Source: Lysobacterales bacterium
Lineage (GTDB): Bacteria; Pseudomonadota; Gammaproteobacteria; Xanthomonadales; Marinicellaceae
DNA length: 20,858 bases
Assembly: GCA_026990095.1 (NCBI GenBank)
Contig: JALSIL010000212.1
Location: forward strand, 1 to 20,858
Reading direction: 5' to 3'
Made by a program: the position numbers and the translations under genes. Below, one piece after another: positions 1 to 7,532 of this stretch. Each line of letters starts with the position of its first letter. Position 1 is the stretch's first letter. The notes under the pieces are model-generated. The model ran no database searches. It was not told the origin of the DNA and worked only from the letters and a program-made list of their open reading frames with translations.

Positions 1-1
1 C

Positions 2-100
2 ATCGAACTGGCAAAACAATACGGCGGCGATGGTGCACATACCTTTATCAACGGCACACTGCACAAAGCCTCTAAAAAATTACGTCCTTTGGAGCATTAA
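2..100 (+). CDS. nusB: NusB C-terminus (partial, 5' end outside window)
   Basis: The window opens inside a reading frame whose last 32 residues read IELAKQYGGDGAHTFINGTL followed by HKASKKLRPLEH and a TAA stop. The pattern I-E-L-A-K-x-Y/F-G, then H-x-F-I-N-G-x-L, is the last helix pair of the transcription antitermination factor NusB. NusB binds boxA RNA with NusE (S10) in rRNA antitermination complexes. Only the C-terminal part is visible, so length and upstream neighbours (often ribH or ribE) cannot be checked. The call rests on motif recognition of a short stretch. Confidence 0.82.
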   Translation: MELAKQYGGDGAHTFINGTLHKASKKLRPLEH

Positions 101-113
101 GGTATAAATTAGT

Positions 114-141
114 CTTTTTTTTGTGAAAACAAAAAATATCA
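114..141. terminator. Weak A/T-rich hairpin after nusB
   Basis: A run of T, then a GT-GAAA-AC loop region, then a run of A forms an A/T-only stem shortly after the nusB stop. It could act as a weak terminator in either direction, but stem stability is low. Confidence 0.3.
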
Positions 142-162
142 ATAGTGTTTTTTTTGTTTATT

Positions 163-171
163 TGTTATAAT
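163..171 (+). promoter_or_regulatory. Extended -10 promoter of the IPTL-CTERM-like gene
   Basis: TGTTATAAT matches the extended -10 consensus (TGnTATAAT) and lies 34 nt before the ATG at 206. No good -35 is seen, which is usual for extended -10 promoters. A GGAAAAG ribosome-binding site precedes the ATG. Confidence 0.6.
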
Positions 172-205
172 AGTTCAAAATTCTAATAACAAAAATGGAA
201 AAGCT

Positions 206-862
206 ATGAAATATATACTAATTATACTATCTGTATTAATTTTTTCTGCTCAAATTCAAGCTGTGCCACAAAGGTATGACTTTGTCTTTACAGGAAATGG
301 CAATCCTGCAACAGCTGTAGGGTATATCGTTTTAGAAACCGATTTAATTCCCAATCCTACTGTAAACTCTGATAACTTTATTTCATTACCTGACCCACTC
401 GTGTTGGATATTAATGTGACGGTTTCAGGCTCTTCTTCTGGTGATGGAACCTTCACATTGGCAGACTTTAGTGCTATAGCTTTTGCAACTGGTGGTGCTA
501 CGTTAGATATAACAACAGAGTTTGTTGGACAAGTAACTCCAAGTGGCACATGGGGCACGCCTGATGGCAACAATGGTGACTTTAATTTGTTTGGGATTTC
601 TCAACCACTACAAACACTACAACCTACAAACTACCAATCCATCGCATCAGTACAAGGCGGCCCCATAGCAGGAGCCCCACCAGTAGGTGTATTTTACTTT
701 TCCTTAGGGGCTGCTGGAGGAGGTGGAGAGACAATGACTTTATCAAGTTTTCACCCTTTTGCACCTCCTACACCAGTTCCTGCCTTGTCAAATGGTATTA
801 TTTTATTAGTATTAACTTTATTAATATTGAGTTTAGGGATATTTACAGTAAAAAGACATTAA
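206..862 (+). CDS. Exported protein with IPTL-CTERM-like C-terminal sorting signal
   Basis: The 218-residue product starts with a Sec signal peptide (about 1-19, ending AQIQA). A Gly/Ser/Thr/Asn-rich, beta-type body with no cysteines follows. The C-terminus has a tripartite signal: P-x-P-VPALS at 188-195, a hydrophobic helix at about 197-214, and a basic end (KRH). VPALS followed by a helix and Arg/Lys resembles the IPTL-CTERM class (IPTLSEWG...), a sorting tail on exported proteins of many gammaproteobacteria, here without the usual W-G after the motif. The body matches no family I recognise. The ATG is supported by the GGA at -12 and the signal peptide. The gene is monocistronic between nusB and the convergent ppc. 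Confidence 0.75.
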   Translation: MKYILIILSVLIFSAQIQAVPQRYDFVFTGNGNPATAVGYIVLETDLIPNPTVNSDNFISLPDPLVLDINVTVSGSSSGDGTFTLADFSAIAFATGGATLDITTEFVGQVTPSGTWGTPDGNNGDFNLFGISQPLQTLQPTNYQSIASVQGGPIAGAPPVGVFYFSLGAAGGGGETMTLSSFHPFAPPTPVPALSNGIILLVLTLLILSLGIFTVKRH

Positions 863-931
863 CTAGCTGGCAAAAAGGAAAGCGCTTGTAGATTTAGTAG
901 TCTGTTAAGTACCTTCTTTACATTTGTATCA

Positions 932-3532
932 TTAGGCAGCATTACGTGATGCATTAATGCTGCCAAAAAAGGCGCGTATGATAATTTTTTCATAGACTGA
1001 TTTGAGGTTTTCATCTCCCCCATTTTTTTCGATTTCTTTGACTCGCATTAAAGCGTATTGTTGAATGGTAATTAGCGGCAGGATAATTTTTTCACGCATG
1101 GCTATTGACGCTTTAGTATAGGGTGCTTTCTCTAACAGTGTTTTTTGTCCTGATATTATCAATAATAAACGTTTAGTTTGCTTAAATTCAGCATAAATTC
1201 CTTGCCAAAATTTGCCAAATTTTTCATCTTCTTGCAAATATGAGGTCAGTGGAAAGTAGCTTTTGCTCAGAGCTTGCATGGAGTTATCGATTAAGGTTCT
1301 AAAAAACAAGGAATGCCTATAGAGGTCAGTGACTTCTTGTAATCGTCCTGCATCTTCGTATCGTTTAAGTGCATACCCAACACCATAAAATCCTGGAACG
1401 TTTTGCTTCATTTGCGTCCAAGCACCAACAAAAGGAATGGCTCGTAAGTCAGAGAGGTTCAATTTTTTATTTGACTGCCGTTTAACAGGGCGAGAACCAA
1501 CATTGGTTAAGCCATAATATTTAAGCACCGAGACATCCTCAAGGTAATCAATAAATACGGGGTAGTTTTTGAATGCTTTATAAGCTTTAAAACCTAATTC
1601 GGATAAATCCTCAATCAATTCATGCTGCTTGTCATCAAGACTGGCGATGTCCCCTTTAAAAACGGTGTTCTCTAGTCCTGCACAAAGCAATTGCTCTAAA
1701 TTATATTGCGACGAGTTTAATGTCCCAAAGTTGGATGAAATCGTTTGTCCTTGGACTGTTAATTCAATTTCGTGGTTGGCAATATTTTCGCCTAATGAGG
1801 AATAAAATTTATTGGTGTTTCCGCCACCACGAGCAGGAGGCCCTCCTCTTCCATCAAAAAACACCACATTAATGTTGTTTTTCATGGAGATTTGACTTAA
1901 GTTTTCCTTGGCCTTAAAAATTCCCCAATTGGCTTTAAGGTAACCACCATCTTTGGTTCCATCAGAAAAGCCAAGCATCACGTACTGACGGTTGTTTCTT
2001 TGCTCAAGATGTTGACGGTAAGCGGGTATGGAATACAAAGAACCCAAAATTTCCTTACCATTATCCAAATCATCAATGGTTTCCAGTAAGGGCACAATAT
2101 CAAGGGAAAAATCATCCTTAGTCCATCCACATAAGCGCGCTAATGCGTACACTTCGATAAGATTTCTGGTGGATTGGGTATTTGAAATAATATACCGACG
2201 ACACGCTTCTTGTCCGTTTTCTTGTTGAATCTTTTTAATGACATAAAAGGATTTAAGCGTTTCTTTTGTCATTGAGGCTCTAAATATTTCTGGATTGACC
2301 TCTCCCTTAATATTGAGCAATACATTAATCTTACTTTTATCATCTAGTTGCGAATAGTCTTTAGGTATATTACCTTGAATAGAATCCGACAATTTACCTT
2401 GATGAAAGGCGGAAAAAACATCAATCAAAACTTCAGCATGTATTCGTGAATCTTGGCGAATATCCAGACTTGTAAAATAAAATCCAAACAAATGCACTTT
2501 AACTATAAAATCTTCTACAACATCAATAAACAAACCGTTGTGTTTATCCCGAACTATTTGCTTAATTTCGTTTAAGTCATCCAATAATTGGGTTTTATTT
2601 TGATAAGTTTCTCCTCCAGAATTGTAAATAGTTTCTGCTAATTTGTTGTAAATATTCTCTGCCAAATGGTCCACTCCAGAGAAAGTCATGCGAGTTTTAA
2701 GAATTTTTGAATCCTTAAAATAACAAATAAAAACCTTATGCCTTAATTGTTTAGCTGTTTCATGCGTTATTTGAGAGGTAACATAGGGGTTGCCATCCCT
2801 GTCTCCACAAGGCCAAAAACCCACATTAATAATATCATTTCGGAAGTCACAAATACCTAATTTTGAAAGTTCTTTTCTTATACGACCGTGCACTTTAGCA
2901 ATAGAATGATAAAAGACATTTTCCAAATACCACATCAATCGCGTTGCTTCTTCAAAGGGTGATGGTGCGTCTGAACTGACAAATGCGGTTTGCCCTAGCT
3001 GTTGTAAAAGTTCATTAATTGTATCAAAATTACTGCTTCGTATTGCTTCTTCTAATTCACTAGCAATTGATAAAACACGCCCCTGATAAAATTGAGTGGG
3101 GTGAGCGGTTAATACAATTTTAGCTTTAAAATTATGCAGCTTTCTAATAAGTGCTTGCGTTTGCTGAGTAGTTTTGGCTCGATTAAAAACAAATGGAATT
3201 GTGCCATTGCCATTGAAGTTGTGGATTTTTTCGTAGGCAGAATCTTCCACTGCATCAAATAAAACCACCTGACGTTCAATGTATTGCATGAACTTAAAGA
3301 GAATGGATATTTTATCTTTTTCGTTATTAATCTTCGTGTAAGTTAATAAGAAGTCATCAATAATGCCTTTGGGGGTTTTATTGTTATTAAATTCATCAAG
3401 ACAATATTTTGACAATAATGGCAAAAGCATTCCCACATCGGCAACGCCTTCAAATGGCAAGGTTAGAAACAAGCTATTGTAAACCTGATATTTTGTGGCT
3501 ATTAATTTTTGAAACTTTGTATTGGAACTCAT
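932..3532 (-). CDS. ppc: Phosphoenolpyruvate carboxylase
   Basis: This cytoplasmic enzyme converts PEP and bicarbonate to oxaloacetate, refilling the TCA cycle. From ATG 3532 the protein is 866 residues (E. coli 883). Visible motifs are LTAHPTQ (about 142-148, catalytic His), FWPCGDRDGNPYV (about 239-251), DIRQDSR (357-363), GFSDGTKDGG (521-530, active-site Lys loop) and GRGGPPARGG (561-570, the glycine-rich R loop). The frame extends 10 codons further to a TTG at 3562, but that TTG overlaps the -10 box of a promoter at 3562-3570, so the ATG is preferred. Two features differ from E. coli PEPC: the loop reads GRGGPPARGG rather than GRGGSIGRGG, and the C-terminus is NASRNAA rather than MRNTG. 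Both recall the Bacteroidetes-type branch. It lies downstream of amiB but has its own promoter. Confidence 0.95.
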   Translation of the reverse strand: MSSNTKFQKLIATKYQVYNSLFLTLPFEGVADVGMLLPLLSKYCLDEFNNNKTPKGIIDDFLLTYTKINNEKDKISILFKFMQYIERQVVLFDAVEDSAYEKIHNFNGNGTIPFVFNRAKTTQQTQALIRKLHNFKAKIVLTAHPTQFYQGRVLSIASELEEAIRSSNFDTINELLQQLGQTAFVSSDAPSPFEEATRLMWYLENVFYHSIAKVHGRIRKELSKLGICDFRNDIINVGFWPCGDRDGNPYVTSQITHETAKQLRHKVFICYFKDSKILKTRMTFSGVDHLAENIYNKLAETIYNSGGETYQNKTQLLDDLNEIKQIVRDKHNGLFIDVVEDFIVKVHLFGFYFTSLDIRQDSRIHAEVLIDVFSAFHQGKLSDSIQGNIPKDYSQLDDKSKINVLLNIKGEVNPEIFRASMTKETLKSFYVIKKIQQENGQEACRRYIISNTQSTRNLIEVYALARLCGWTKDDFSLDIVPLLETIDDLDNGKEILGSLYSIPAYRQHLEQRNNRQYVMLGFSDGTKDGGYLKANWGIFKAKENLSQISMKNNINVVFFDGRGGPPARGGGNTNKFYSSLGENIANHEIELTVQGQTISSNFGTLNSSQYNLEQLLCAGLENTVFKGDIASLDDKQHELIEDLSELGFKAYKAFKNYPVFIDYLEDVSVLKYYGLTNVGSRPVKRQSNKKLNLSDLRAIPFVGAWTQMKQNVPGFYGVGYALKRYEDAGRLQEVTDLYRHSLFFRTLIDNSMQALSKSYFPLTSYLQEDEKFGKFWQGIYAEFKQTKRLLLIISGQKTLLEKAPYTKASIAMREKIILPLITIQQYALMRVKEIEKNGGDENLKSVYEKIIIRAFFGSINASRNAA

Positions 3533-3561
3533 AATACCCAAATCACGATAGTGAAAACACA

Positions 3562-3570
3562 ATTATAGCA
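3562..3570 (-). promoter_or_regulatory. Extended -10 promoter of ppc
   Basis: On the minus strand TGCTATAAT is a perfect extended -10 element, about 30 nt before the ppc ATG at 3532. A start near 3555 would exclude the upstream TTG at 3562 as a translation start. No consensus -35 is evident. Confidence 0.6.
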
Positions 3571-3584
3571 CAACCACTTAGCAC

Positions 3585-3608
3585 GTCTCATTATCAAGTG
3601 AGACTTTT
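3585..3608. terminator. Hairpin between amiB and ppc
   Basis: GTCTCA (3585-3590), an 8-nt loop and TGAGAC (3599-3604) form a perfect 6-bp stem. It is followed by TTTT on the plus strand only. On the minus strand, the direction of amiB transcription, no U-tract follows, so it may only weaken read-through into ppc or stabilise the amiB mRNA 3' end. Confidence 0.4.
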
Positions 3609-4896
3609 AGGGTATGATTTTAGGTAAAATTAACACCTCTCCAACCCGAATGTTATTAGATATTTTGTTATTGAGCTGCTTCAATTCACTCATTGATACT
3701 TTATATGACTGTGCAATAGCTCCCAATGTTTCACCACTTGCAACCGTATGTTTTGCTGTCCTTATGTGATTGGCTATCCACGTATTTGGCGGAGGGGAAC
3801 TGTAAAAATATTGTTTAATCCCATCTTTGATTGAGTTGGCTAATTTTTGTTGAAATGTTTTGGTCTTTAGCCTTTTTTCTTCGTTGGGGTTGCTGATATA
3901 AGCCGTTTCAATCAACATTGAAGGCACATCAGGAGATTTTAGTACCACAAAACTGGCACGTTCAACATTTTTCTTATGGGGCTTTTCAATCAATTTTAAA
4001 GCCGTTAACACTTTTTTCGCGGCTTTATAACTGGCTTCCATTGATGCATTTTGCGACAAGTCTAACAATACTTTTGCCAACACATTGTCTTTGTCTTCAA
4101 GCACGACTCCGCCCACCAAATCCGAATTGTTTTCAGATTGGGCTAACCATTTTGCCGCTTCAGATGTTGCTCCTTTTTTTGAAAGAATGTAAACACTCAT
4201 GCCATGCACTTTGGGGTCATGAAAGGCATCAGCATGGATAGAGACAAATAAATCCGCTCGTTCTTCTCGTGCCTTTTTAAAACGTTTACGTAAAGCAATA
4301 TAGTAGTCACCCTCTCGAATAAGTACTGCTTTCATGCCTTTTTCTTTATCAATTGCTTGTGCCAACCTTTTAGCAATTTGCAAGGTAACTGTTTTCTCCT
4401 TCGTACCCGATGCACCACTGGCTCCAGGGTCTTCACCACCGTGTCCAGCATCAATTGCTATAATGATGTCCCGGTCTTTGTTTTTGTGTTTTTGAGCAAC
4501 TCTCTTCTTTTTTGCTTTAGGTTTACTCAATTGAATAACCAACCGATGTCCATATTGTTTGGCAGGCTTAAGTAAAAAACTCTTGGCACTTTGCTGGCTT
4601 GTTAAATCAAAAACTAAGCGCAAAGTTGTCTTGCCTTTTTTTCCGTGACGGATTTTTCTTATTACAGAATTGTTCTTTAAATTAAACTTTTTGGTAATTT
4701 TGGTGTTTTCAATATCAACCACAACACGAGGCGGATTTTCCAATTGAAACAATTTGTAATCAACTTGTTCAGACAAATCAATTACCGCCTTAGTGTCTTC
4801 AGGACTCGTCCACACCCTCAAACCTTTAACCTGAGTGGTTGCTAAGGCACTTAAGGTAAAAACCAATGAGAATAATATTACAATTTTCAGTTTCAT
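3607..4896 (-). CDS. amiB: N-acetylmuramoyl-L-alanine amidase (AMIN - Amidase_3 - LysM)
   Basis: This periplasmic zinc amidase cleaves the bond between MurNAc and the stem peptide to split septal peptidoglycan. The 429-residue product has a signal peptide (about 1-20), an AMIN domain for septal targeting (about 22-125), a basic linker, an Amidase_3 domain (about 144-365) and a C-terminal LysM domain (about 383-426). Likely zinc ligands are His152 (AGHGG), Glu167 (KEKTVTL) and His221 (SIHAD), with catalytic Glu330 (IETAYISNP). A segment around NNSDLVGG...VLLDLSQ matches the blocking-helix region of division amidases controlled by EnvC/NlpD-type activators. A LysM at the C-terminus and position after nnr-tsaE match E. 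coli amiB. A GTG one codon earlier (4899) is in frame; ATG 4896 gives the cleaner signal peptide. Confidence 0.93.
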   Translation of the reverse strand: MKLKIVILFSLVFTLSALATTQVKGLRVWTSPEDTKAVIDLSEQVDYKLFQLENPPRVVVDIENTKITKKFNLKNNSVIRKIRHGKKGKTTLRLVFDLTSQQSAKSFLLKPAKQYGHRLVIQLSKPKAKKKRVAQKHKNKDRDIIIAIDAGHGGEDPGASGASGTKEKTVTLQIAKRLAQAIDKEKGMKAVLIREGDYYIALRKRFKKAREERADLFVSIHADAFHDPKVHGMSVYILSKKGATSEAAKWLAQSENNSDLVGGVVLEDKDNVLAKVLLDLSQNASMEASYKAAKKVLTALKLIEKPHKKNVERASFVVLKSPDVPSMLIETAYISNPNEEKRLKTKTFQQKLANSIKDGIKQYFYSSPPPNTWIANHIRTAKHTVASGETLGAIAQSYKVSMSELKQLNNKISNNIRVGEVLILPKIIP

Positions 4897-4930
4897 CACT
4901 AAATTTTAGAGTTTTCACCTATAAAAAACA

Positions 4931-4956
4931 ACTTTTATTGTTAAAATACAGCAAGA
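4931..4956 (-). terminator. Weak hairpin with T-run between tsaE and amiB
   Basis: On the minus strand AACAA, a short A-rich loop and TTGTT are followed by TTTTTAT. The stem is only 5 A/T-rich pairs, so it could at most attenuate read-through from tsaE into amiB. Confidence 0.25.
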
Positions 4957-4969
4957 TAGGGAAGATATG

Positions 4970-5386
4970 TCATGCATTCTCTAGATTTAACTCTCTTAAA
5001 GTAGAATTAAGCAATTTGAAAGTCAATGTTTGACTTGGTATTGGCAAAACCCCTTTTCCCTTCTGCGGCCATTCAATAATAACCACATTGTGGCTATCAA
5101 TTATTTCCTCAATTGCCATGTAATAAAGTTCTTCTGGGCTACTTAATCGGTATAAATCCATATGAATCAACTCAAACTGACTGAGTTTATAGCTCTCATA
5201 AATGGCATAGGTTGGGCTTTTAACTCGACCTTGGTAACCCAAGTGCTTGAGTAAGAATTGAGTAAAGGTTGTCTTGCCTGAACCCAAATCTCCTTGCAAA
5301 AAAACAACATCCCCTGGTTTAATGCTTTGGCTAAATATTTGAGCGAATTTTTCTAATTGTGTGAGGCTACTGACATCGACTTTCAT
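4970..5386 (-). CDS. tsaE: tRNA t6A threonylcarbamoyl biosynthesis ATPase TsaE
   Basis: TsaE is the small ATPase that works with TsaB and TsaD to make N6-threonylcarbamoyladenosine at position 37 of ANN-decoding tRNAs. The 138-residue protein has a Walker A motif GDLGSGKTT (32-40), the family signature SPTY (57-60), HMDLYR (75-80) and IEWP (104-107). Length is normal for TsaE (about 150). The ATG overlaps the nnr stop codon as ATGA (5383-5386), so translation is probably coupled. Placement between nnr and amiB is the conserved gammaproteobacterial order. Confidence 0.95.
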   Translation of the reverse strand: MKVDVSSLTQLEKFAQIFSQSIKPGDVVFLQGDLGSGKTTFTQFLLKHLGYQGRVKSPTYAIYESYKLSQFELIHMDLYRLSSPEELYYMAIEEIIDSHNVVIIEWPQKGKGVLPIPSQTLTFKLLNSTLRELNLENA

Positions 5387-6813
5387 TGAATTATCTCCGG
5401 TAGCTTATCAATAACATCCGATGCCATTAAACCAGTGCCTTTGTTGCAGGCTTGTGCCGCTTGTGCATGCCATACAACAGCAGTATTGGCAGCATCAATT
5501 GAGGAAAACCCTTGTGCCATCAAACCTGCAATTATTCCTGTCAAAACATCGCCCATCCCAGCTGTTGCCATACCCGAATACCCAAATGGACACACATAAG
5601 TTGTTCCACATGGCTGAGCTATAACCGTCCCTGAACCTTTTAAAACGACAATTGAGTTATATTTTTTACTGATTTCAAGCGCATATTTTACTCGATTAGA
5701 TTGAATTGTTTCGATACTAACTTGCAGCAAACTAGCGGCTTCTTTTGGGTGTGGTGTCAGAACAACATCCCCATTAAATTCATGCTGTTGAGCAATCAAA
5801 GTTAACGCATCGGCATCTATAACCATCCTCTTCTTTTGGTTAAGGCAATAATCCAATACATCACGAGATTCTTGATTCAATCCCAAACCAGGACCAATGG
5901 CTAAAACTTCTGCTTTTGATAGCAACCGCGAAGAAGCCAAATCAATGGCTGCAATCAAATCAGGCTGTGCTATTGAGATAAGACAAGCCAACTTGTGATT
6001 ACTGACCACTTCAACCAATCCAGCACCGCTTCTTAACACTGATTGACCAGACAACACCAAAGCACCGAACATCGCATCATGCCCACCAACCACAACGACC
6101 GCACCAAAACTTCCTTTATGAGAATTTTCATTTCTTTTAAAAATACGATGGCTTAAGGCTTGCTTATCCAGTAAAAAACACGAAGACTCAACTTCATCAT
6201 AAACTTCATCGGGAACCGCTAATGCTTCAAGATACACTTGCCCACACTGGTTTTTACCCCAATTGGTATGCAATCCTATCTTAGGGTTTAAAAGGGTAAT
6301 GGTTTTATCAGCTTTAACACAACAACCTTGAATAACACCTGTGCTTGCATCCAATCCTGAGGGAATATCAACGGCTAAAACTGGAGAGCTTTGTTGATTT
6401 ATCCAGCCAATAGCAGAGGCAAATTCTCCACTCACTTTTCGATTCAAACCTGTGCCAAAAATAGCATCAACAACACAATTAAAAGGCTCTATGGGTGCTT
6501 CATAAATAATTTCACCTCCTTTTGCTTTGTAAAGCCGTGCTGCTTTTTTTGCATCGGCAGGCAACTTGTCAACAGTGACTAAACTCCACACTTGGATGCG
6601 TTGTTGGTTTTCCAATGCCAATGTTGCCATAACAAATCCATCACCCGCATTGTTGCCTACACCAGTCACAATCAAGATTTTTTCTTCGTGTTGAACATAG
6701 CTATAAACAGCTTGGGCTGCTTGTTGCATTAACTCAAAACTACTGACTTTTAAATAACTAGCTGCACAACGGTCAATGTGTTTAATCGCTTGGCTGTTGT
6801 AAAGTTTTTTCAT
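5383..6813 (-). CDS. nnr: Bifunctional NAD(P)H-hydrate epimerase / ADP-dependent dehydratase
   Basis: Nnr repairs damaged NADHX and NADPHX: the N-terminal YjeF_N domain epimerises the R form and the C-terminal ribokinase-like domain dehydrates the S form with ADP. From ATG 6813 the protein has 476 residues. The N-half carries GVGNNAGDGF (about 51-60), and DIPSGLDASTG is also seen. The C-half has NSHKGSFGAVVVVGG, DADAL, LTPHPKEA, LKGSGTV and a GMATAGMGDVLTGIIAGLMAQG signature containing the catalytic Asp. An ATG 8 codons upstream (6837) is open, but ATG 6813 overlaps the pdxH stop as ATGA and begins with the usual MKKLY/LYNSQA-type N-terminus, so it is chosen. Downstream it overlaps tsaE in the same way. 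Confidence 0.95.
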   Translation of the reverse strand: MKKLYNSQAIKHIDRCAASYLKVSSFELMQQAAQAVYSYVQHEEKILIVTGVGNNAGDGFVMATLALENQQRIQVWSLVTVDKLPADAKKAARLYKAKGGEIIYEAPIEPFNCVVDAIFGTGLNRKVSGEFASAIGWINQQSSPVLAVDIPSGLDASTGVIQGCCVKADKTITLLNPKIGLHTNWGKNQCGQVYLEALAVPDEVYDEVESSCFLLDKQALSHRIFKRNENSHKGSFGAVVVVGGHDAMFGALVLSGQSVLRSGAGLVEVVSNHKLACLISIAQPDLIAAIDLASSRLLSKAEVLAIGPGLGLNQESRDVLDYCLNQKKRMVIDADALTLIAQQHEFNGDVVLTPHPKEAASLLQVSIETIQSNRVKYALEISKKYNSIVVLKGSGTVIAQPCGTTYVCPFGYSGMATAGMGDVLTGIIAGLMAQGFSSIDAANTAVVWHAQAAQACNKGTGLMASDVIDKLPEIIQ

Positions 6814-7445
6814 GGTGCTAATCGGTGAATAATCCATTTTTCGTCCTCTTTTTGGTAAATAAACCTATCGTGTAAGCGACTGCTACGACCCTGCCAAAAT
6901 TCAAACTTTTCAGGAACAACCCGATAACCACCCCACGCACTTGGCAGAGGAATTTTACCTGAGGAAAATTTTGACTTCATTTCGGCTAATTTTTGCTTGA
7001 GAAAGTCGCGAGATTCAATAATTTTTGATTGAGGAGAAATCCACGCCCCTAACTGCGAACCTTTGGGGCGAGAAGTAAAATAGGCAAACGATTCTGCTTG
7101 ACTGATTTTTTCAACTTTTCCTGAAATTCGCACTTGCCTTTCTAAATCCAACCAAGCAAATAACAATGCCACATTATTGTTGTGCGTTATATCCTGAGCT
7201 TTTGCTGAATTGTAATTAGTGAAAAACACAAAACCTTTATCATCGAATATTTTAAGCAGAACTGTTCGAATAGACGGCTCTCCATTTTCATTAACAGTTG
7301 CAATACTCATTGCATTAGGCTCTTCTACCTGAGCACTTTGTGCCTGTTCAAACCAATGAGTAAATTGAGCAAAAGGATTGCTGTTTAAATCCTTTCTCGT
7401 TAATCCGAATTTTGTGTAGTCTTTTCTAAAATTTGTAATATCCAT
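6810..7445 (-). CDS. pdxH: Pyridoxamine/pyridoxine 5'-phosphate oxidase
   Basis: PdxH is an FMN enzyme that oxidises PNP and PMP to pyridoxal 5'-phosphate with O2, the last step of PLP synthesis and salvage. The 211-residue protein (E. coli 218) contains RTVLLK (60-65), FFTNYNSAKA (74-83), RQVRISG (103-109), SRPKGSQLGAWIS (125-137), WGGYRVVP (171-178) and FEFWQGRSSRLHDR (181-194). These are the FMN- and PLP-binding elements. It ends in the canonical RLAP. The gene leads the leftward cluster pdxH-nnr-tsaE-amiB, with a 4-nt ATGA overlap to nnr, and is divergent from the kinase gene across an 87-nt gap. Confidence 0.96.
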   Translation of the reverse strand: MDITNFRKDYTKFGLTRKDLNSNPFAQFTHWFEQAQSAQVEEPNAMSIATVNENGEPSIRTVLLKIFDDKGFVFFTNYNSAKAQDITHNNNVALLFAWLDLERQVRISGKVEKISQAESFAYFTSRPKGSQLGAWISPQSKIIESRDFLKQKLAEMKSKFSSGKIPLPSAWGGYRVVPEKFEFWQGRSSRLHDRFIYQKEDEKWIIHRLAP

Positions 7446-7532
7446 CCGACATGAGAGCCTTGCTTAAAACTGCCCTATTTTACCATGCAGCACTAAAACA
7501 CTTTCATAATTACGTTAATTTTGTAATTTTAA

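Noticed and set aside
3533..3562. TTG start giving a 10-residue longer PEP carboxylase
   Set aside because: It overlaps the TGCTATAAT promoter, so it would lie upstream of the predicted transcript start. The ATG at 3532 gives a normal length.
6814..6837. Upstream ATG for nnr overlapping pdxH by 28 nt
   Set aside because: ATG 6813 gives the ATGA overlap seen at the next junction and a family-like N-terminus.
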